This document shows positions 48,439-58,497 of a stretch of 64,000 nucleotides of DNA, in pieces. The translations under genes were made by a program, and so were the position numbers. The notes under the pieces were generated by a model that was given only the letters and a program-made list of their open reading frames with translations, did no database searches and was not told the origin of the DNA. Every line of letters begins with the position of its first letter. The first letter of the stretch is position 1. Location: contig CAIPLM010000385.1 in the NCBI GenBank assembly GCA_903865895.1, forward strand, positions 17,809 to 81,808. The letters are read 5' to 3'. Source of the stretch: an uncultured Rhodospirillales bacterium. GTDB taxonomy: Bacteria > Pseudomonadota > Alphaproteobacteria > Acetobacterales > Acetobacteraceae.

Positions 48439-48647
48439 AAGGCAAGGGGCTCTGCCCCTTGACCCCGCTGGGGGATGATCCCCCAGACCCGCACCCGTTG
48501 AAGAGGGTGCCGAATGAGAGAGGGGGCCAACTCCGAGGTGGCAACCACCGAGATGGCCCCCTCTCTCATTCGGCACCTGCCTTTAATAGATGAGGTCCAG
48601 GGGATCATCCCCTGGTGGGGGTCGAGGGGGCAACGCCCCCTCGCCTT
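48439..48647. repeat. Head-to-head dimer of a palindromic dispersed repeat
   Basis: Half-elements in opposite orientation around perfect 24-bp arms GGTGCCGAATGAGAGAGGGGGCCA (48506-48529) / TGGCCCCCTCTCTCATTCGGCACC (48554-48577), each with internal hairpins. Confidence 0.9.
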
Positions 48648-48762
48648 TCTTCCTCAGGGCTTGCGCCACGCACCCGGTTTGCGCGACATGCTGTTCATCG
48701 TCGGGGCCGCGGGGGGCGGCGCCGGTTTCTCTTCGCGTCCAGGATGGAAAGACCGCAAAGCA

Positions 48763-50694
48763 ATGTCTGACACCCTCTTCCCGGTTAAGTCCGAGATCGC
48801 CGCCGCTGCGCATGTGGATGCGGCCAAGCACGCCGCGATGACGGCGGAGGCTGCTGCCAACCCTGATGCGTTCTGGGCCCGCGAGGCTGCCCGCGTCAGC
48901 TGGATGAAGGCGCCGACCAAGACACGCAGCGGCGATTTCACCGGCGATGTGCGCATCAAGTGGTTCGAGGATGGCACGCTGAATGCGTCGGCCAACTGCC
49001 TCGATCGCCACCTCGCCACGCGCGGCGACCAGACCGCCATTATCTGGGAGGGCGATGATCCCGGGCAGAGCCGGCATGTGAGCTATCGCGAGCTGCACGA
49101 GATGGTGTGCCGCATGGCTAACGTGCTGAAATCGCTGGGGGTGAAGAAGGGCGACCGGGTTTGCATCTATCTGCCGATGGTGGTGGAAGCGGCCGTGGCC
49201 ATGCTCGCCTGCGCCCGCATCGGCGCGGTTCATACCGTGGTGTTCGGCGGTTTCTCGCCGGACAGCATCGCCCAGCGCATCCAGGACGCCGGCGTTGAGG
49301 TGGTGATCACCGCCGATGAGGGCCGCCGCGGCGGGCGCAAGGTGCCGCTGAAGGCCAATGTGGATGCGGCGCTGAACCAGTGTCCGTCGGTGAAGAGCGT
49401 GCTCGTCGTCACCGTCACCGGCGGTGCCGTCAACATGCAGGCCGGGCGGGACCATGTGGCGGAAACGCTGTGCGCGGCCGCCTCCGCGGTGTGCCCGCCG
49501 GAGGAGATGAGCGCGGAGGACCCGCTGTTCATCCTCTATACCTCGGGTTCCACCGGCAAGCCGAAGGGCGCGCTGCACACCACTGGCGGCTACATGGTGT
49601 GGGCGAGCTACACGCATGAGCTGGTGTTCGACTATCACCAGGGCGACATCTACTGGTGCACCGCCGATGTCGGCTGGGTGACCGGGCACACCTATATCGT
49701 CTATGGCCCGCTCGCGAACGGCGCGACCACGCTGATGTTCGAGGGTATTCCGACCTATCCGGATGCGTCGCGTTTCTGGCAGGTCGTCGATAAGCATCAG
49801 GTCAACATCTTCTACACCGCGCCGACCGCCATCCGCTCCCTGATGCGCGAGGGCGAGGCGCCGGTGAAGAAGACGTCGCGTAAGTCCTTGCGCGTGCTGG
49901 GTTCGGTGGGTGAGCCGATCAATCCCGAGGCCTGGCTGTGGTATCACCGCGTGGTCGGCGACCACCGTTGCCCGATCGTGGATACCTGGTGGCAGACGGA
50001 GACCGGCGGCATCCTGATTTCGCCGCTGATCGGCGCCATCGCGCAGAAGCCGGGCTCGGCAACCAAGCCGCTGCCGGGCGTTTTCCCGTTACTGGTCAAT
50101 GCCGAGGGCCAACAGCTCGATGGCGCCACCGACGGATTGCTGTGCATCGCCCAGCCGTGGCCGGGCATCATGCGCACCGTGTTCGGTGACCATGAGCGCT
50201 TCATCCAGACCTATTTCTCGACCTTCAAGGGCCTCTACTTCACCGGCGACGGCGCGCGGCGGGATGAGGACGGGTATTACTGGATCACCGGCCGCGTCGA
50301 TGACGTGATCAACGTCTCCGGCCATCGCATGGGCACCGCCGAGGTGGAGAGCGCGCTGGTCTCGCACCCCAAGGTGGCCGAGGCGGCGGTGGTCGGCTTC
50401 CCGCATGACATCAAGGGCCAGGGCATCTACGCCTATGTGACGCTGAAGCTCGGCGAGGAGCCGACCGAGGCGCTGCGCAAGGAGCTGGTCGGCTGGGTGC
50501 GCAAGGAGATCGGGCCGATCGCCGCACCGGATGCCATCCAGTGGGCGCCCGGCCTGCCCAAGACGCGTTCGGGCAAGATCATGCGGCGTATTCTCCGCAA
50601 GATCGCCGCCAACGAGACCGACAGCCTGGGCGATACCACCACGCTGGCCGATCCCGGGGTGGTGACCGATCTCGTGGCGAACCGCGTCGGATGA
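48763..50694 (+). CDS. acs: Acetate--CoA ligase
   Basis: [22 protein letters not shown]...WWQTETGG...[24 protein letters not shown]. Confidence 0.97.
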   Translation: MSDTLFPVKSEIAAAAHVDAAKHAAMTAEAAANPDAFWAREAARVSWMKAPTKTRSGDFTGDVRIKWFEDGTLNASANCLDRHLATRGDQTAIIWEGDDPGQSRHVSYRELHEMVCRMANVLKSLGVKKGDRVCIYLPMVVEAAVAMLACARIGAVHTVVFGGFSPDSIAQRIQDAGVEVVITADEGRRGGRKVPLKANVDAALNQCPSVKSVLVVTVTGGAVNMQAGRDHVAETLCAAASAVCPPEEMSAEDPLFILYTSGSTGKPKGALHTTGGYMVWASYTHELVFDYHQGDIYWCTADVGWVTGHTYIVYGPLANGATTLMFEGIPTYPDASRFWQVVDKHQVNIFYTAPTAIRSLMREGEAPVKKTSRKSLRVLGSVGEPINPEAWLWYHRVVGDHRCPIVDTWWQTETGGILISPLIGAIAQKPGSATKPLPGVFPLLVNAEGQQLDGATDGLLCIAQPWPGIMRTVFGDHERFIQTYFSTFKGLYFTGDGARRDEDGYYWITGRVDDVINVSGHRMGTAEVESALVSHPKVAEAAVVGFPHDIKGQGIYAYVTLKLGEEPTEALRKELVGWVRKEIGPIAAPDAIQWAPGLPKTRSGKIMRRILRKIAANETDSLGDTTTLADPGVVTDLVANRVG

Positions 50695-51137
50695 TCCTGC
50701 GTCCCGCCACCGTGGCCGACGCCGGCGCGGTGGCGGATGTCTATCTCACCGCCCGCATGGCGGCGTCGCCGAACGTCAAATGGGCCCATACCGACGATGA
50801 GGTGCGGGCCTGGCTTCGCAACCACCTGATCCCGCATGGCGGGATGACGGTGGCGGTGGATGGGCTGACCCTACACGGCTACATCGCGACGCATGAGGAG
50901 TGGGTGGACCATTTGTTCATCCATCCACTCTCCTGGCGCCGCGGGCTCGGGGCTCGCTTGCTCGACCACGCCAAGGCGTTGCGCCCGGCCGGGCTACGGC
51001 TTTGGACGTTCCAGAGCAACGCAAGGGCGCGGGCTTTCTATGAGCGCCAGGGTTTCGTGGTGGATCACCTCACCGACGGCAGCGACAACGAGGAGCACGA
51101 GCCGGACGTGCTCTATGTGTGGTCGCCAATTCGTTAA
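50691..51137 (+). CDS. GNAT family N-acetyltransferase
   Basis: [22 protein letters not shown]...[16 protein letters not shown]...[13 protein letters not shown]. Confidence 0.9.
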   Translation: MILRPATVADAGAVADVYLTARMAASPNVKWAHTDDEVRAWLRNHLIPHGGMTVAVDGLTLHGYIATHEEWVDHLFIHPLSWRRGLGARLLDHAKALRPAGLRLWTFQSNARARAFYERQGFVVDHLTDGSDNEEHEPDVLYVWSPIR

Positions 51138-51207
51138 TCGTCGGCATTACCGCTGATTGATGAATTGTTACGTTGCCAGCGGGCATCGCCGGCGCGTTCA
51201 GTGCGGT

Positions 51208-51999
51208 ATGATCGATGGCAAGCGCATCGCAGTCGTGCTTCCCGCCTATAACGCGGCGCGCACCCTCGTGCGCACCTACGCCGATATCCCCAAGGACCTC
51301 GTCGACGACATCATCCTCACCGATGACGCGAGTGCCGACGAGACGGTGGCGCTGGCGCGCAGCCTCGGAATCCACACGATCCGGCATGACCGCAATCGCG
51401 GCTATGGCGGTAATCAAAAGACCTGCTACGCGGCCGCCATCGCCCGGGGCGCCGATATCGTGGTGATGCTGCATCCGGACTACCAGTATTCGCCACGCCT
51501 GGTGCCGGCGATGGCCTCGATGATCGCCTCCGGAGAGTTTGATGTGGTGCTGGGTTCGCGCATCCTGGGTGGCGGGGCGCTGAAGGGCGGCATGCCCGTG
51601 TGGAAATACGTCGCGAACCGGGCGCTCACCTTCGTGCAGAACCTGTTGGGCGGACAGAAGCTGTCGGAATATCACAGTGGTTACCGCGCCTGGAGCCGGG
51701 CGGCGCTGCTGCATCTGCCGCTGATGGCCAATTCCGAGGATTTCGTGTTCGACAACCAGATGCTCGCCCAGGCGATCTATTTCCGCCTGCGGATCGGCGA
51801 GATCTCCTGCCCGACGCGGTATTTCCCGGAGGCCTCCTCGATCGGCCTGCGGCGTAGCATCGTTTATGGGCTCGGCGTGCTGGCCAATACCGCGCTGGTG
51901 CCGCTGGCTCGGCTTGGGCTGGTGCGCCCGGCGATTTTCGCGGACGTCACCGCCGCGCGTCTGCCGATCCGCGCGCCGGGCTTCGCCATTCCCGAGTGA
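51208..51999 (+). CDS. Glycosyltransferase family 2
   Basis: AVVLPAYNAARTLVRTYADIP...ILTDDASADETVALA...VMLHPDYQYSP. Confidence 0.92.
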   Translation: MIDGKRIAVVLPAYNAARTLVRTYADIPKDLVDDIILTDDASADETVALARSLGIHTIRHDRNRGYGGNQKTCYAAAIARGADIVVMLHPDYQYSPRLVPAMASMIASGEFDVVLGSRILGGGALKGGMPVWKYVANRALTFVQNLLGGQKLSEYHSGYRAWSRAALLHLPLMANSEDFVFDNQMLAQAIYFRLRIGEISCPTRYFPEASSIGLRRSIVYGLGVLANTALVPLARLGLVRPAIFADVTAARLPIRAPGFAIPE

Positions 52000-53438
52000 G
52001 GCGCAACGGCTCCGATCTTGCCATAACGCTCGGCTTCGCCGCGCTGTTCCTCGCCAATATCGCCCACCACGCGCCGTGGCGGGACGAGCTGCTGGCCTGG
52101 ATGATCGCGCGGACGGCTGCCACGCCGCTCGACCTGTTCCGCGCCCTACACGTGGATGGCCATCCCGGTCTGTGGCACGCGCTGCTGTGGCCGCTGACCA
52201 AGCTGACGGCCGATCCGGTGGCGATGAAGGCCGTGCATGCGGCGATCGGGTTCGCGGTGATCGGGCTGATCGGCCTCGCCTCGCCCTTCGCGCGGTGGGA
52301 GCGGGGGCTGCTGCTGGGCGGGTATTTCCTGTCGTACGAGTATGCGGTGATCAGCCGCAACTACGGGATCGGGCTGCTGCTGGCGCTGCTCTTTGCGCAG
52401 AGCCGTTGCACGGCGCCGGCTTCCGTGTGGCGCAATGCGCTGCTGCTGGCGCTGCTGGCGAATACCCATATCTACTGCACCATCCTCGCCGGCGTGTTTG
52501 CCCTGGAATACCTGATCGACCGTTTGCGCGCCGGGGCGCGGCCCATCTTGCCGGCTCTGCTCGCCGCGGCTGGCTTCGCGCTGGCGCTCGCAACCGTCTG
52601 GCCGGCGGCGGATATCAGCCGGGAGGTGACACGGCCGCTGGTCGATGCGCTGAGCCCCGGGCATTTGCTGAAAACCGCGATCCGCTTCGCCATTGGCCTT
52701 GCCCCGGTGCGGCTCACGCCACTCTCCTGGGAGTTCCTGCTGTTTCCGCCGGAGCGCGCGGGGATGGTGGCGCTGCTGCCGTTTCTCGCCGCGGCCGTGG
52801 CACTGTTCGGGGCCGCAGTGGTGGTGTTGCGGCGGGATGGCGCGGCGCTCGCGGTGTTTATGGTGAGCGTGGCGGGCGCGGTGGCGTTCGGCCATTTGTT
52901 CCACGCGGTCGCGGTGCGGCATTGGGGGATTGTGTTCACCGCCTTCCTGGCTTGCCTGTGGATGGCCCGGCTGCATGGGGCCGGGCGGTCGCGGGTGCTG
53001 GTGGTGCTTCTTTTGCTTGGCGCCGTTGGCGGGGCGGAGGCGATGTATTTGCAATGGCGGCTGCCCTTCTCCCAGGCGAGCGCCGCCGCGCGCTGGATCG
53101 AGGGATCGCCTTACGGTTTCCGGCCACTGATCGGCGTGCCCGATGCGCCCTCCGCCGCGGTGGCGGCGCTGCTGGCGCGCGACCTCACCATGGCGGAATG
53201 CACCTGCACCGCGCCGCGTGCCGTGTTCACCACCGCCCGCGATGGGTTTCACCGCGACATGCTACCGGACGCACTGAGCCGCCTCGCGGGACCCGCCAGC
53301 CTGCTGGTCTCGGCGTGGGAGCTATCCCCAAGCGAGCTCGCCGCCATCGCCGCGCGCGGGCTTAACCCGCGGGCTGTCGCCGCCTTCACCGGCGCCTGGG
53401 TGGACGAGGAGTTCTACCTCTACACGCTGGACCGGTGA
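51996..53438 (+). CDS. Polytopic membrane protein, GT-C glycosyltransferase-like
   Basis: APWRDELLAWMIARTAATPLDLFRALHVDGHPGLWHALLWPL (dolichyl-P-mannosyltransferase-like N-terminus); overlaps GT2. Confidence 0.7.
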   Translation: MRRNGSDLAITLGFAALFLANIAHHAPWRDELLAWMIARTAATPLDLFRALHVDGHPGLWHALLWPLTKLTADPVAMKAVHAAIGFAVIGLIGLASPFARWERGLLLGGYFLSYEYAVISRNYGIGLLLALLFAQSRCTAPASVWRNALLLALLANTHIYCTILAGVFALEYLIDRLRAGARPILPALLAAAGFALALATVWPAADISREVTRPLVDALSPGHLLKTAIRFAIGLAPVRLTPLSWEFLLFPPERAGMVALLPFLAAAVALFGAAVVVLRRDGAALAVFMVSVAGAVAFGHLFHAVAVRHWGIVFTAFLACLWMARLHGAGRSRVLVVLLLLGAVGGAEAMYLQWRLPFSQASAAARWIEGSPYGFRPLIGVPDAPSAAVAALLARDLTMAECTCTAPRAVFTTARDGFHRDMLPDALSRLAGPASLLVSAWELSPSELAAIAARGLNPRAVAAFTGAWVDEEFYLYTLDR

Positions 53439-56048
53439 TCAGCTCGTCTCGAGGGATTTCGATGCCTTTTCATAGGAGTGGCGGCTGAGGCCGGGCAGCG
53501 CGAGGAGTTTTTCCAGCTCGGCGCGCATGAGCGCGGCCCGGCCGGGATCATGCCGGCGCCAGGCGCCGAGCGGGTTGATCATGCGGGCGGCGGTCTGGCC
53601 GTTGATCGGGTCGAGCGCGAGGAGCGTGTCGCCGAGCAGGCGGTAGCCGGCGCCGGCGGCATCGTGGAAGCGCACCTGGTTGGCGGCGGCGAAGGCGCCG
53701 ATCAGGGCGCGCACGCGGTTGGGGTTACGCAGGTCGAAATCGGCGTGGCGCATCAAGGCGCGTACCACCGAGGCGGTATCGGCGCGCGGCGAGGTGGCCT
53801 GGATGGCGAACCATTTGTCGATCACCAGCTCTTCGCCCTGCCAGCGCCGATGGAACGCATCCAGCGCCGGCAGGCGCGCCGCGGAGTCGCCGCCGGCGAG
53901 TTCCACCAGGGCGGCGAGGCTGTCGGTCATGTTGGCCGCATCCGCGAACTGCCCGGCGGCCAGCGCGTCATCCCCGGCAGCGACGAGGTAGGAGAGGCAG
54001 GCGTTGCGCAGCGCGCGCCGGCCGATCGAGGCGCCATCCGGGCGGTAGGGCCCGGCATCGGTCAGCGCGGCATAGGCGGTGCGCAGTTCGTCGCCCAGGG
54101 CGGCGCCGAGCTGCGCACGGAGGAAGCCGCGCACGGTGTGGATGGCATCGACATCCACGGTTGTCATCTGGTCCGCGACATAGGCTGCGCCAGGCAGGGC
54201 CAGTGCCTCGGCGGCGAAGGCACGGTCGGGGATGGATAGGCTGGCGCGCAGGCTGTCGAGCAGGCCGGCGTCCATCGCGAGGGTGCGGCCGGATTGCACG
54301 TCGGCGATCATCTCCAGCATCAGGCCGGTCGCGTATTGCTGGAAGCTCTCCCAGCGCACGAAGGGATCGGTGTCATGCGCGGCGAGCACCAGCAGGCGGG
54401 CGCGGGAGATTCCGGCGAGTTTCACCGGCGCCGAGTAGCCGCGCAGCAGGGAGGGCACGACGGGTTGGCCGAGATTCGTGAAGGTGAATGTCTGCTCGGC
54501 CTGGTCGAGCAATAGCATGCGCGTGGGGGCGACCTCCGCGCCGTCGATGCCGATCAGCCCGGCGGCGACCGGGATGGGTAGCGGCTGCTTTTCGGGCTGG
54601 CCCGGGGTGGGTGAGGTCGATTGGCGCAGGGTCAGCCGGTAGGTGTGCGTCGCGGGGTCATAGGCGTCGGTGACACGCACCTCCGGTGTGCCGGCCTGGC
54701 CGTACCAGGCCATGAAGGCGGAGAGGTCCTGCCCGCCGCCATCCTGGAGGGCGGTGACGAAATCTTCGATCGTTACCGCCTGATTGTCGTGGCGGGCGAT
54801 GTAGAGGTCCATACCGCGACGGAAACCCTCGGCGCCGAGCATGCGATGGAGCATGCGGACGACCTCGGCGCCTTTCTCGTAGATGGTCGGCGTGTAGAAA
54901 TTGTCGATCGCGAGGTAGGAGTCTGGCCGCACGGGATGGGCGAGCGGGCCGGCATCCTCGGGGAATTGGGCGGCGCGCAGGCGGCGGACGTCTTGTAGGC
55001 GTTTTACTGCGGCGGAGCCCATGTCGGACGAGAATTGCTGGTCGCGGAACACGGTCAGCCCCTCCTTGAGGGAGAGCTGGAACCAGTCCCGGCAGGTGAC
55101 GCGATTGCCCGTCCAATTGTGGAAATACTCGTGGGCGATCACTGATTCGATGCCCTGGTAGTCGGTATCGGTGGCGGTTTCCGGGCGGGCGAGCACGTAT
55201 TTTGTGTTGAAGACGTTGAGGCCCTTGTTCTCCATCGCGCCCATGTTGAAGTCCGACACGGCGGCGATGTTGAAGACGTCGAGATCGTATTCGAAGCCGT
55301 AGACCTCTTCGTCCCACTTCATGGAGGCTTTCAGCGAGTCCATGGCGTGGCCGCAGCTCGCCTCGTCGCCGCGGCGGACGTAGATGGCGAGCGCGACGTC
55401 GCGGCCGGAGCGGGTGGTGAAGCGGTCGCGCACGGCCACCAGATCGCCGGCGACAAGGGCGAAAAGATAGGCGGGCTTGGGGTGCGGGTCCTCCCAGCGG
55501 GCCCAGTGGCGGTCGCCGGCCGTGCCGGTTTCGACGGGGTTGCCGTTGGAGAGCAGCACCGGCACCGCGGCCGCGTCGGCCTCGATGGTGGCGGAGAAGC
55601 GGGCCATGACGTCGGGGCGGTCGGGGAAGAAGGTGATGCGGCGGAAACCCTCGGCCTCGCATTGGGTGAAGTAGTTGCCGCCGGAGAGGTAGAGGCCGCT
55701 GAGCTCGCTGTTGGCGCCGGGATTGTTGCGGACGGCGATCTCGACGACGGCTTCGTCCGGCATGTCGGCGATCACCAGGGCGCCGTCGGGGGCAAGCGTG
55801 TAGCGGTTGGCGCTGAGCTCGGCGCCGTCCAGCGACACGGAGAGCAGTTCGATTGCCTCGCCATCCAGCCGCAACGGGGCGGTGGCGTCGCCATGGGCGG
55901 GGTTACGGCGCACGGTGAGGCGGGAGCGCACCACGGTGGCGGCGGGGTCTAGGGTGAAATGCAGGTCGACATTATCGACCAGGAAGGCGGGCGGGCGGTA
56001 ATCGGCGCGGAGAGTCGCGGTGGGGACGGCGTCGGGATGGTCAGGCAT
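53439..56048 (-). CDS. pepN: Aminopeptidase N
   Basis: GAMENKGLNVFNTKYVLA...VIAHEYFHNWTGNRVTCRDWFQLSLKEGLTVFRDQQFSSD. Confidence 0.97.
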   Translation of the reverse strand: MPDHPDAVPTATLRADYRPPAFLVDNVDLHFTLDPAATVVRSRLTVRRNPAHGDATAPLRLDGEAIELLSVSLDGAELSANRYTLAPDGALVIADMPDEAVVEIAVRNNPGANSELSGLYLSGGNYFTQCEAEGFRRITFFPDRPDVMARFSATIEADAAAVPVLLSNGNPVETGTAGDRHWARWEDPHPKPAYLFALVAGDLVAVRDRFTTRSGRDVALAIYVRRGDEASCGHAMDSLKASMKWDEEVYGFEYDLDVFNIAAVSDFNMGAMENKGLNVFNTKYVLARPETATDTDYQGIESVIAHEYFHNWTGNRVTCRDWFQLSLKEGLTVFRDQQFSSDMGSAAVKRLQDVRRLRAAQFPEDAGPLAHPVRPDSYLAIDNFYTPTIYEKGAEVVRMLHRMLGAEGFRRGMDLYIARHDNQAVTIEDFVTALQDGGGQDLSAFMAWYGQAGTPEVRVTDAYDPATHTYRLTLRQSTSPTPGQPEKQPLPIPVAAGLIGIDGAEVAPTRMLLLDQAEQTFTFTNLGQPVVPSLLRGYSAPVKLAGISRARLLVLAAHDTDPFVRWESFQQYATGLMLEMIADVQSGRTLAMDAGLLDSLRASLSIPDRAFAAEALALPGAAYVADQMTTVDVDAIHTVRGFLRAQLGAALGDELRTAYAALTDAGPYRPDGASIGRRALRNACLSYLVAAGDDALAAGQFADAANMTDSLAALVELAGGDSAARLPALDAFHRRWQGEELVIDKWFAIQATSPRADTASVVRALMRHADFDLRNPNRVRALIGAFAAANQVRFHDAAGAGYRLLGDTLLALDPINGQTAARMINPLGAWRRHDPGRAALMRAELEKLLALPGLSRHSYEKASKSLETS

Positions 56049-56099
56049 GGCGGCACTCCGGGCATTGGCCGCCCACCCTGGCGCAAGCGCGCGGGATGC

Positions 56100-57035
56100 T
56101 CAACTCATGCGAGGTCGCAGGATCGGCGCCGGCTCCCGGCCGCGCTCGGCGAACAGCACGTCGAGCGTCAGCACCGCCGGGAGCACGGCCATGAAGGCGG
56201 ACTCCCATAGGGTTGCCGGGTTGAAGTGGCTGGCGAGCACGGGGACGAGCAGCAGGCCGAGATAGAAGCGCGCGGCGCGCTTGACGATCCAGCGCAGCAT
56301 GCCGCCGAGCTGCGCCGTGTTGTTCGCTACATCGCCCGCCCGCCCCGCCGTCACCACCGCGGCATTGGCGAGGCCGACGGCGAGCAACCCGCCACCGAGC
56401 ATGGCCATCACCACGACGGGGGTTTTCCAGCCGGCAGCCGCGGGGTCCCCCAGCATCATCAGCGTGTCGTAAGTGCCGTGCAGCGCCACCGGCACGATGA
56501 GGGCCATGGTGAGGCCGAACCAGCGATCGATGTCATTGGCGATAGTGCCGAGCACCAGCGCGCCCATCATCAGGCCGCACACGCCGTGGATCGGCACCGC
56601 CGAGCCGCTGCGGAGCAGGGCCACCACTTGCCATTTGCTGCCGGCCTGCATGAGGTAGAGCACGTTCTCCAGCCCCGCGAAGCCCATCGCCACCGCTACC
56701 GCGACCATCAGCAGGCTGCGCAGGCGACGTTCGTCGATGGTGAGCATGGTGAGCAGCAGGGCGGCGAATTTCAGCAACTCCTCCGGCAGCGCCGCCACCA
56801 CGAAGCCGCCGATCACCGCGTGCATCGCGTGCGGCGAGCCGAACATCGCGGGGGACAGGCCGGCGAGCCGCACCATCAGCAATTCGAGTGGTGCTGCGGC
56901 CACGGCAGCGCAGGCGCCGGCGAGGAAGCCGATCCACAGCGCCGGGCTGCCCCAGGTCTCGCGCGCCTTGAACACGCCATAGGCGACGAGCAGCAAAGGC
57001 GGCCCGAGCGAGGCTAACATCCAGAGCGGCGACAC
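56100..57035 (-). CDS. PrsW family intramembrane metalloprotease
   Basis: PEELLKFAALL, GFAGLENVLYL, VPIHGVCGLMMG, HGTYDTLMML motifs. Confidence 0.88.
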   Translation of the reverse strand: MSPLWMLASLGPPLLLVAYGVFKARETWGSPALWIGFLAGACAAVAAAPLELLMVRLAGLSPAMFGSPHAMHAVIGGFVVAALPEELLKFAALLLTMLTIDERRLRSLLMVAVAVAMGFAGLENVLYLMQAGSKWQVVALLRSGSAVPIHGVCGLMMGALVLGTIANDIDRWFGLTMALIVPVALHGTYDTLMMLGDPAAAGWKTPVVVMAMLGGGLLAVGLANAAVVTAGRAGDVANNTAQLGGMLRWIVKRAARFYLGLLLVPVLASHFNPATLWESAFMAVLPAVLTLDVLFAERGREPAPILRPRMS

Positions 57036-57108
57036 AGGCCATATCCCTCAAAAACCGAACCCGCTGACTATGGCCGGGCCGGTGTTAAGGGGATGTTTGA
57101 CCTCTGGG

Positions 57109-58497
57109 TTAGATCGCCTCGTCGTCTTCGGCCGGTCCGGCAAGCCCGAGGATCTGCTCGGCGGCGACGGGGTCACCGGATTGCACGGTCTTCAAGGTCC
57201 GCCCGATAGCACGGGTGCGCACCCTCGCACTTTCAATGGTGTTGCTGAAGGTGTTGGCCTGCTTGCCGAGCGTCTCCAGCACCTTGTCCATCTTGCCCAT
57301 CTCGGCCTTGGTCGCCTCCAGCAGCTGGCCGATATGGGCGGATTTTTCCTCCAGCGTCATCGTGAGGTAGCCGAGATGGATGGTGCGCAGCAGCGCAGGG
57401 AACAGCGTCGGCCCCATCACCAGCACCCGCGCGCCGCTGCCGAGGTCGCCGATCAGGCCGGGGATGCGGGCGATTTCGGCGTAGAGCCCGTCGGTCGGCA
57501 GGTACATCACTGCGAAATCCACCGTCGCGGGGGGGGCGACGTATTTGCTGGCGATTTTTTTGGCCTCGTCGCGGACACGGCGTTCGAGCGCGCGGCGGGC
57601 CGTCTTTTCCGCCTCGGCATCGCCGAGATCGAGCGCGGCAAGCAGGCGCTCGTAGTCCTCGACCGGGAATTTGGCATCCACCGGCAGGTACACCTTGGCC
57701 TCGCCGCGCATCGGCATCAGCACGGCGAATTCCACCGCGTCGTCGCTGCCCTGGCGCGGCTTCCAGTTGGTCTCGTAGGCGCCGACCGGCAGGATGTCGT
57801 CGAGCATGGCGCGCACCTGCGTCTCGCCCCAGCCGCCGCGGGTTTTCACGTTGCCGAACAGGCGCTTGAGATCACCGATTTGCGCAGTGACCGCCTGCAC
57901 GTCACCCATCGCCTTCTGCACCTGGGCAAACTGGTCGGCGACGCGCTGGAAGCTCACGGTCATCTGCTTCTCGACCGCCTCGTGCAGTTGCTCGTTGACG
58001 GTCTTCTGGATCGCCTCGAGCTTGGCCTCGTTGCCCTCGCGCAGTTCGCGCAGGCGGGCATCGAGCGCGGTGCGCATGTCGGCGATCGCGGTGGTGACTT
58101 CGAGGCGGAGCTGCGCGCCGGCATCGGTTTGCCGCTTGGCGACTTGTTCGAGCTGGACGCCGAGCGTGCGCTGAATGTCGGACAGGCGCTGCTCATTGCC
58201 CTCGCGCAGCTCGCCGAGCCGCTGGTCGAGCGCGCCGCGCAGCTCGGCTAGGGTGCCGCCGAGTTCGACGCGCTGGGCGCCGGCGTTGGTGGCGAAGCTG
58301 GCGACCAAGGCGCGCTCGGTATCGGCGAGCGAGGCGCGCAGGGTCTCGGTTTCGCTGCGCTGGGCGGCCAGGATCTGCTCGCCGAGCAGGCGCAGCCGCT
58401 CGAAATGCTGGCGCTGGCGCAGCGCGACCAGAATCGCGCCGATACTGGCTGCGGCAGCCAGCGCGGCCAAGAAGAGGATCGCGAGATTGCTGTTCAC
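57109..58497 (-). CDS. rmuC: DNA recombination protein RmuC
   Basis: Coiled-coil N-terminus; GGWGETQVRAMLDDILP, DAKFPVEDYERLL, VMGPTLFPALLRTI. Confidence 0.95.
   Translation of the reverse strand: MNSNLAILFLAALAAAASIGAILVALRQRQHFERLRLLGEQILAAQRSETETLRASLADTERALVASFATNAGAQRVELGGTLAELRGALDQRLGELREGNEQRLSDIQRTLGVQLEQVAKRQTDAGAQLRLEVTTAIADMRTALDARLRELREGNEAKLEAIQKTVNEQLHEAVEKQMTVSFQRVADQFAQVQKAMGDVQAVTAQIGDLKRLFGNVKTRGGWGETQVRAMLDDILPVGAYETNWKPRQGSDDAVEFAVLMPMRGEAKVYLPVDAKFPVEDYERLLAALDLGDAEAEKTARRALERRVRDEAKKIASKYVAPPATVDFAVMYLPTDGLYAEIARIPGLIGDLGSGARVLVMGPTLFPALLRTIHLGYLTMTLEEKSAHIGQLLEATKAEMGKMDKVLETLGKQANTFSNTIESARVRTRAIGRTLKTVQSGDPVAAEQILGLAGPAEDDEAI

Noticed and set aside
48514-48762. N-terminal 83 residues of the 48514 ORF as part of Acs
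   Set aside because: This part is translated palindromic repeat; [17 protein letters not shown] at 48763 is the credible Acs start.
48583-49965. 460-aa minus-strand ORF
   Set aside because: Antisense to acs.
57529-57536. G8 tract in rmuC (and a similar G8 tract at 34464-34471) as phase-variation signals
   Set aside because: Inside conserved coding sequence (KYVAPPATVDFAV) of a housekeeping gene; expected occasionally at this GC content.
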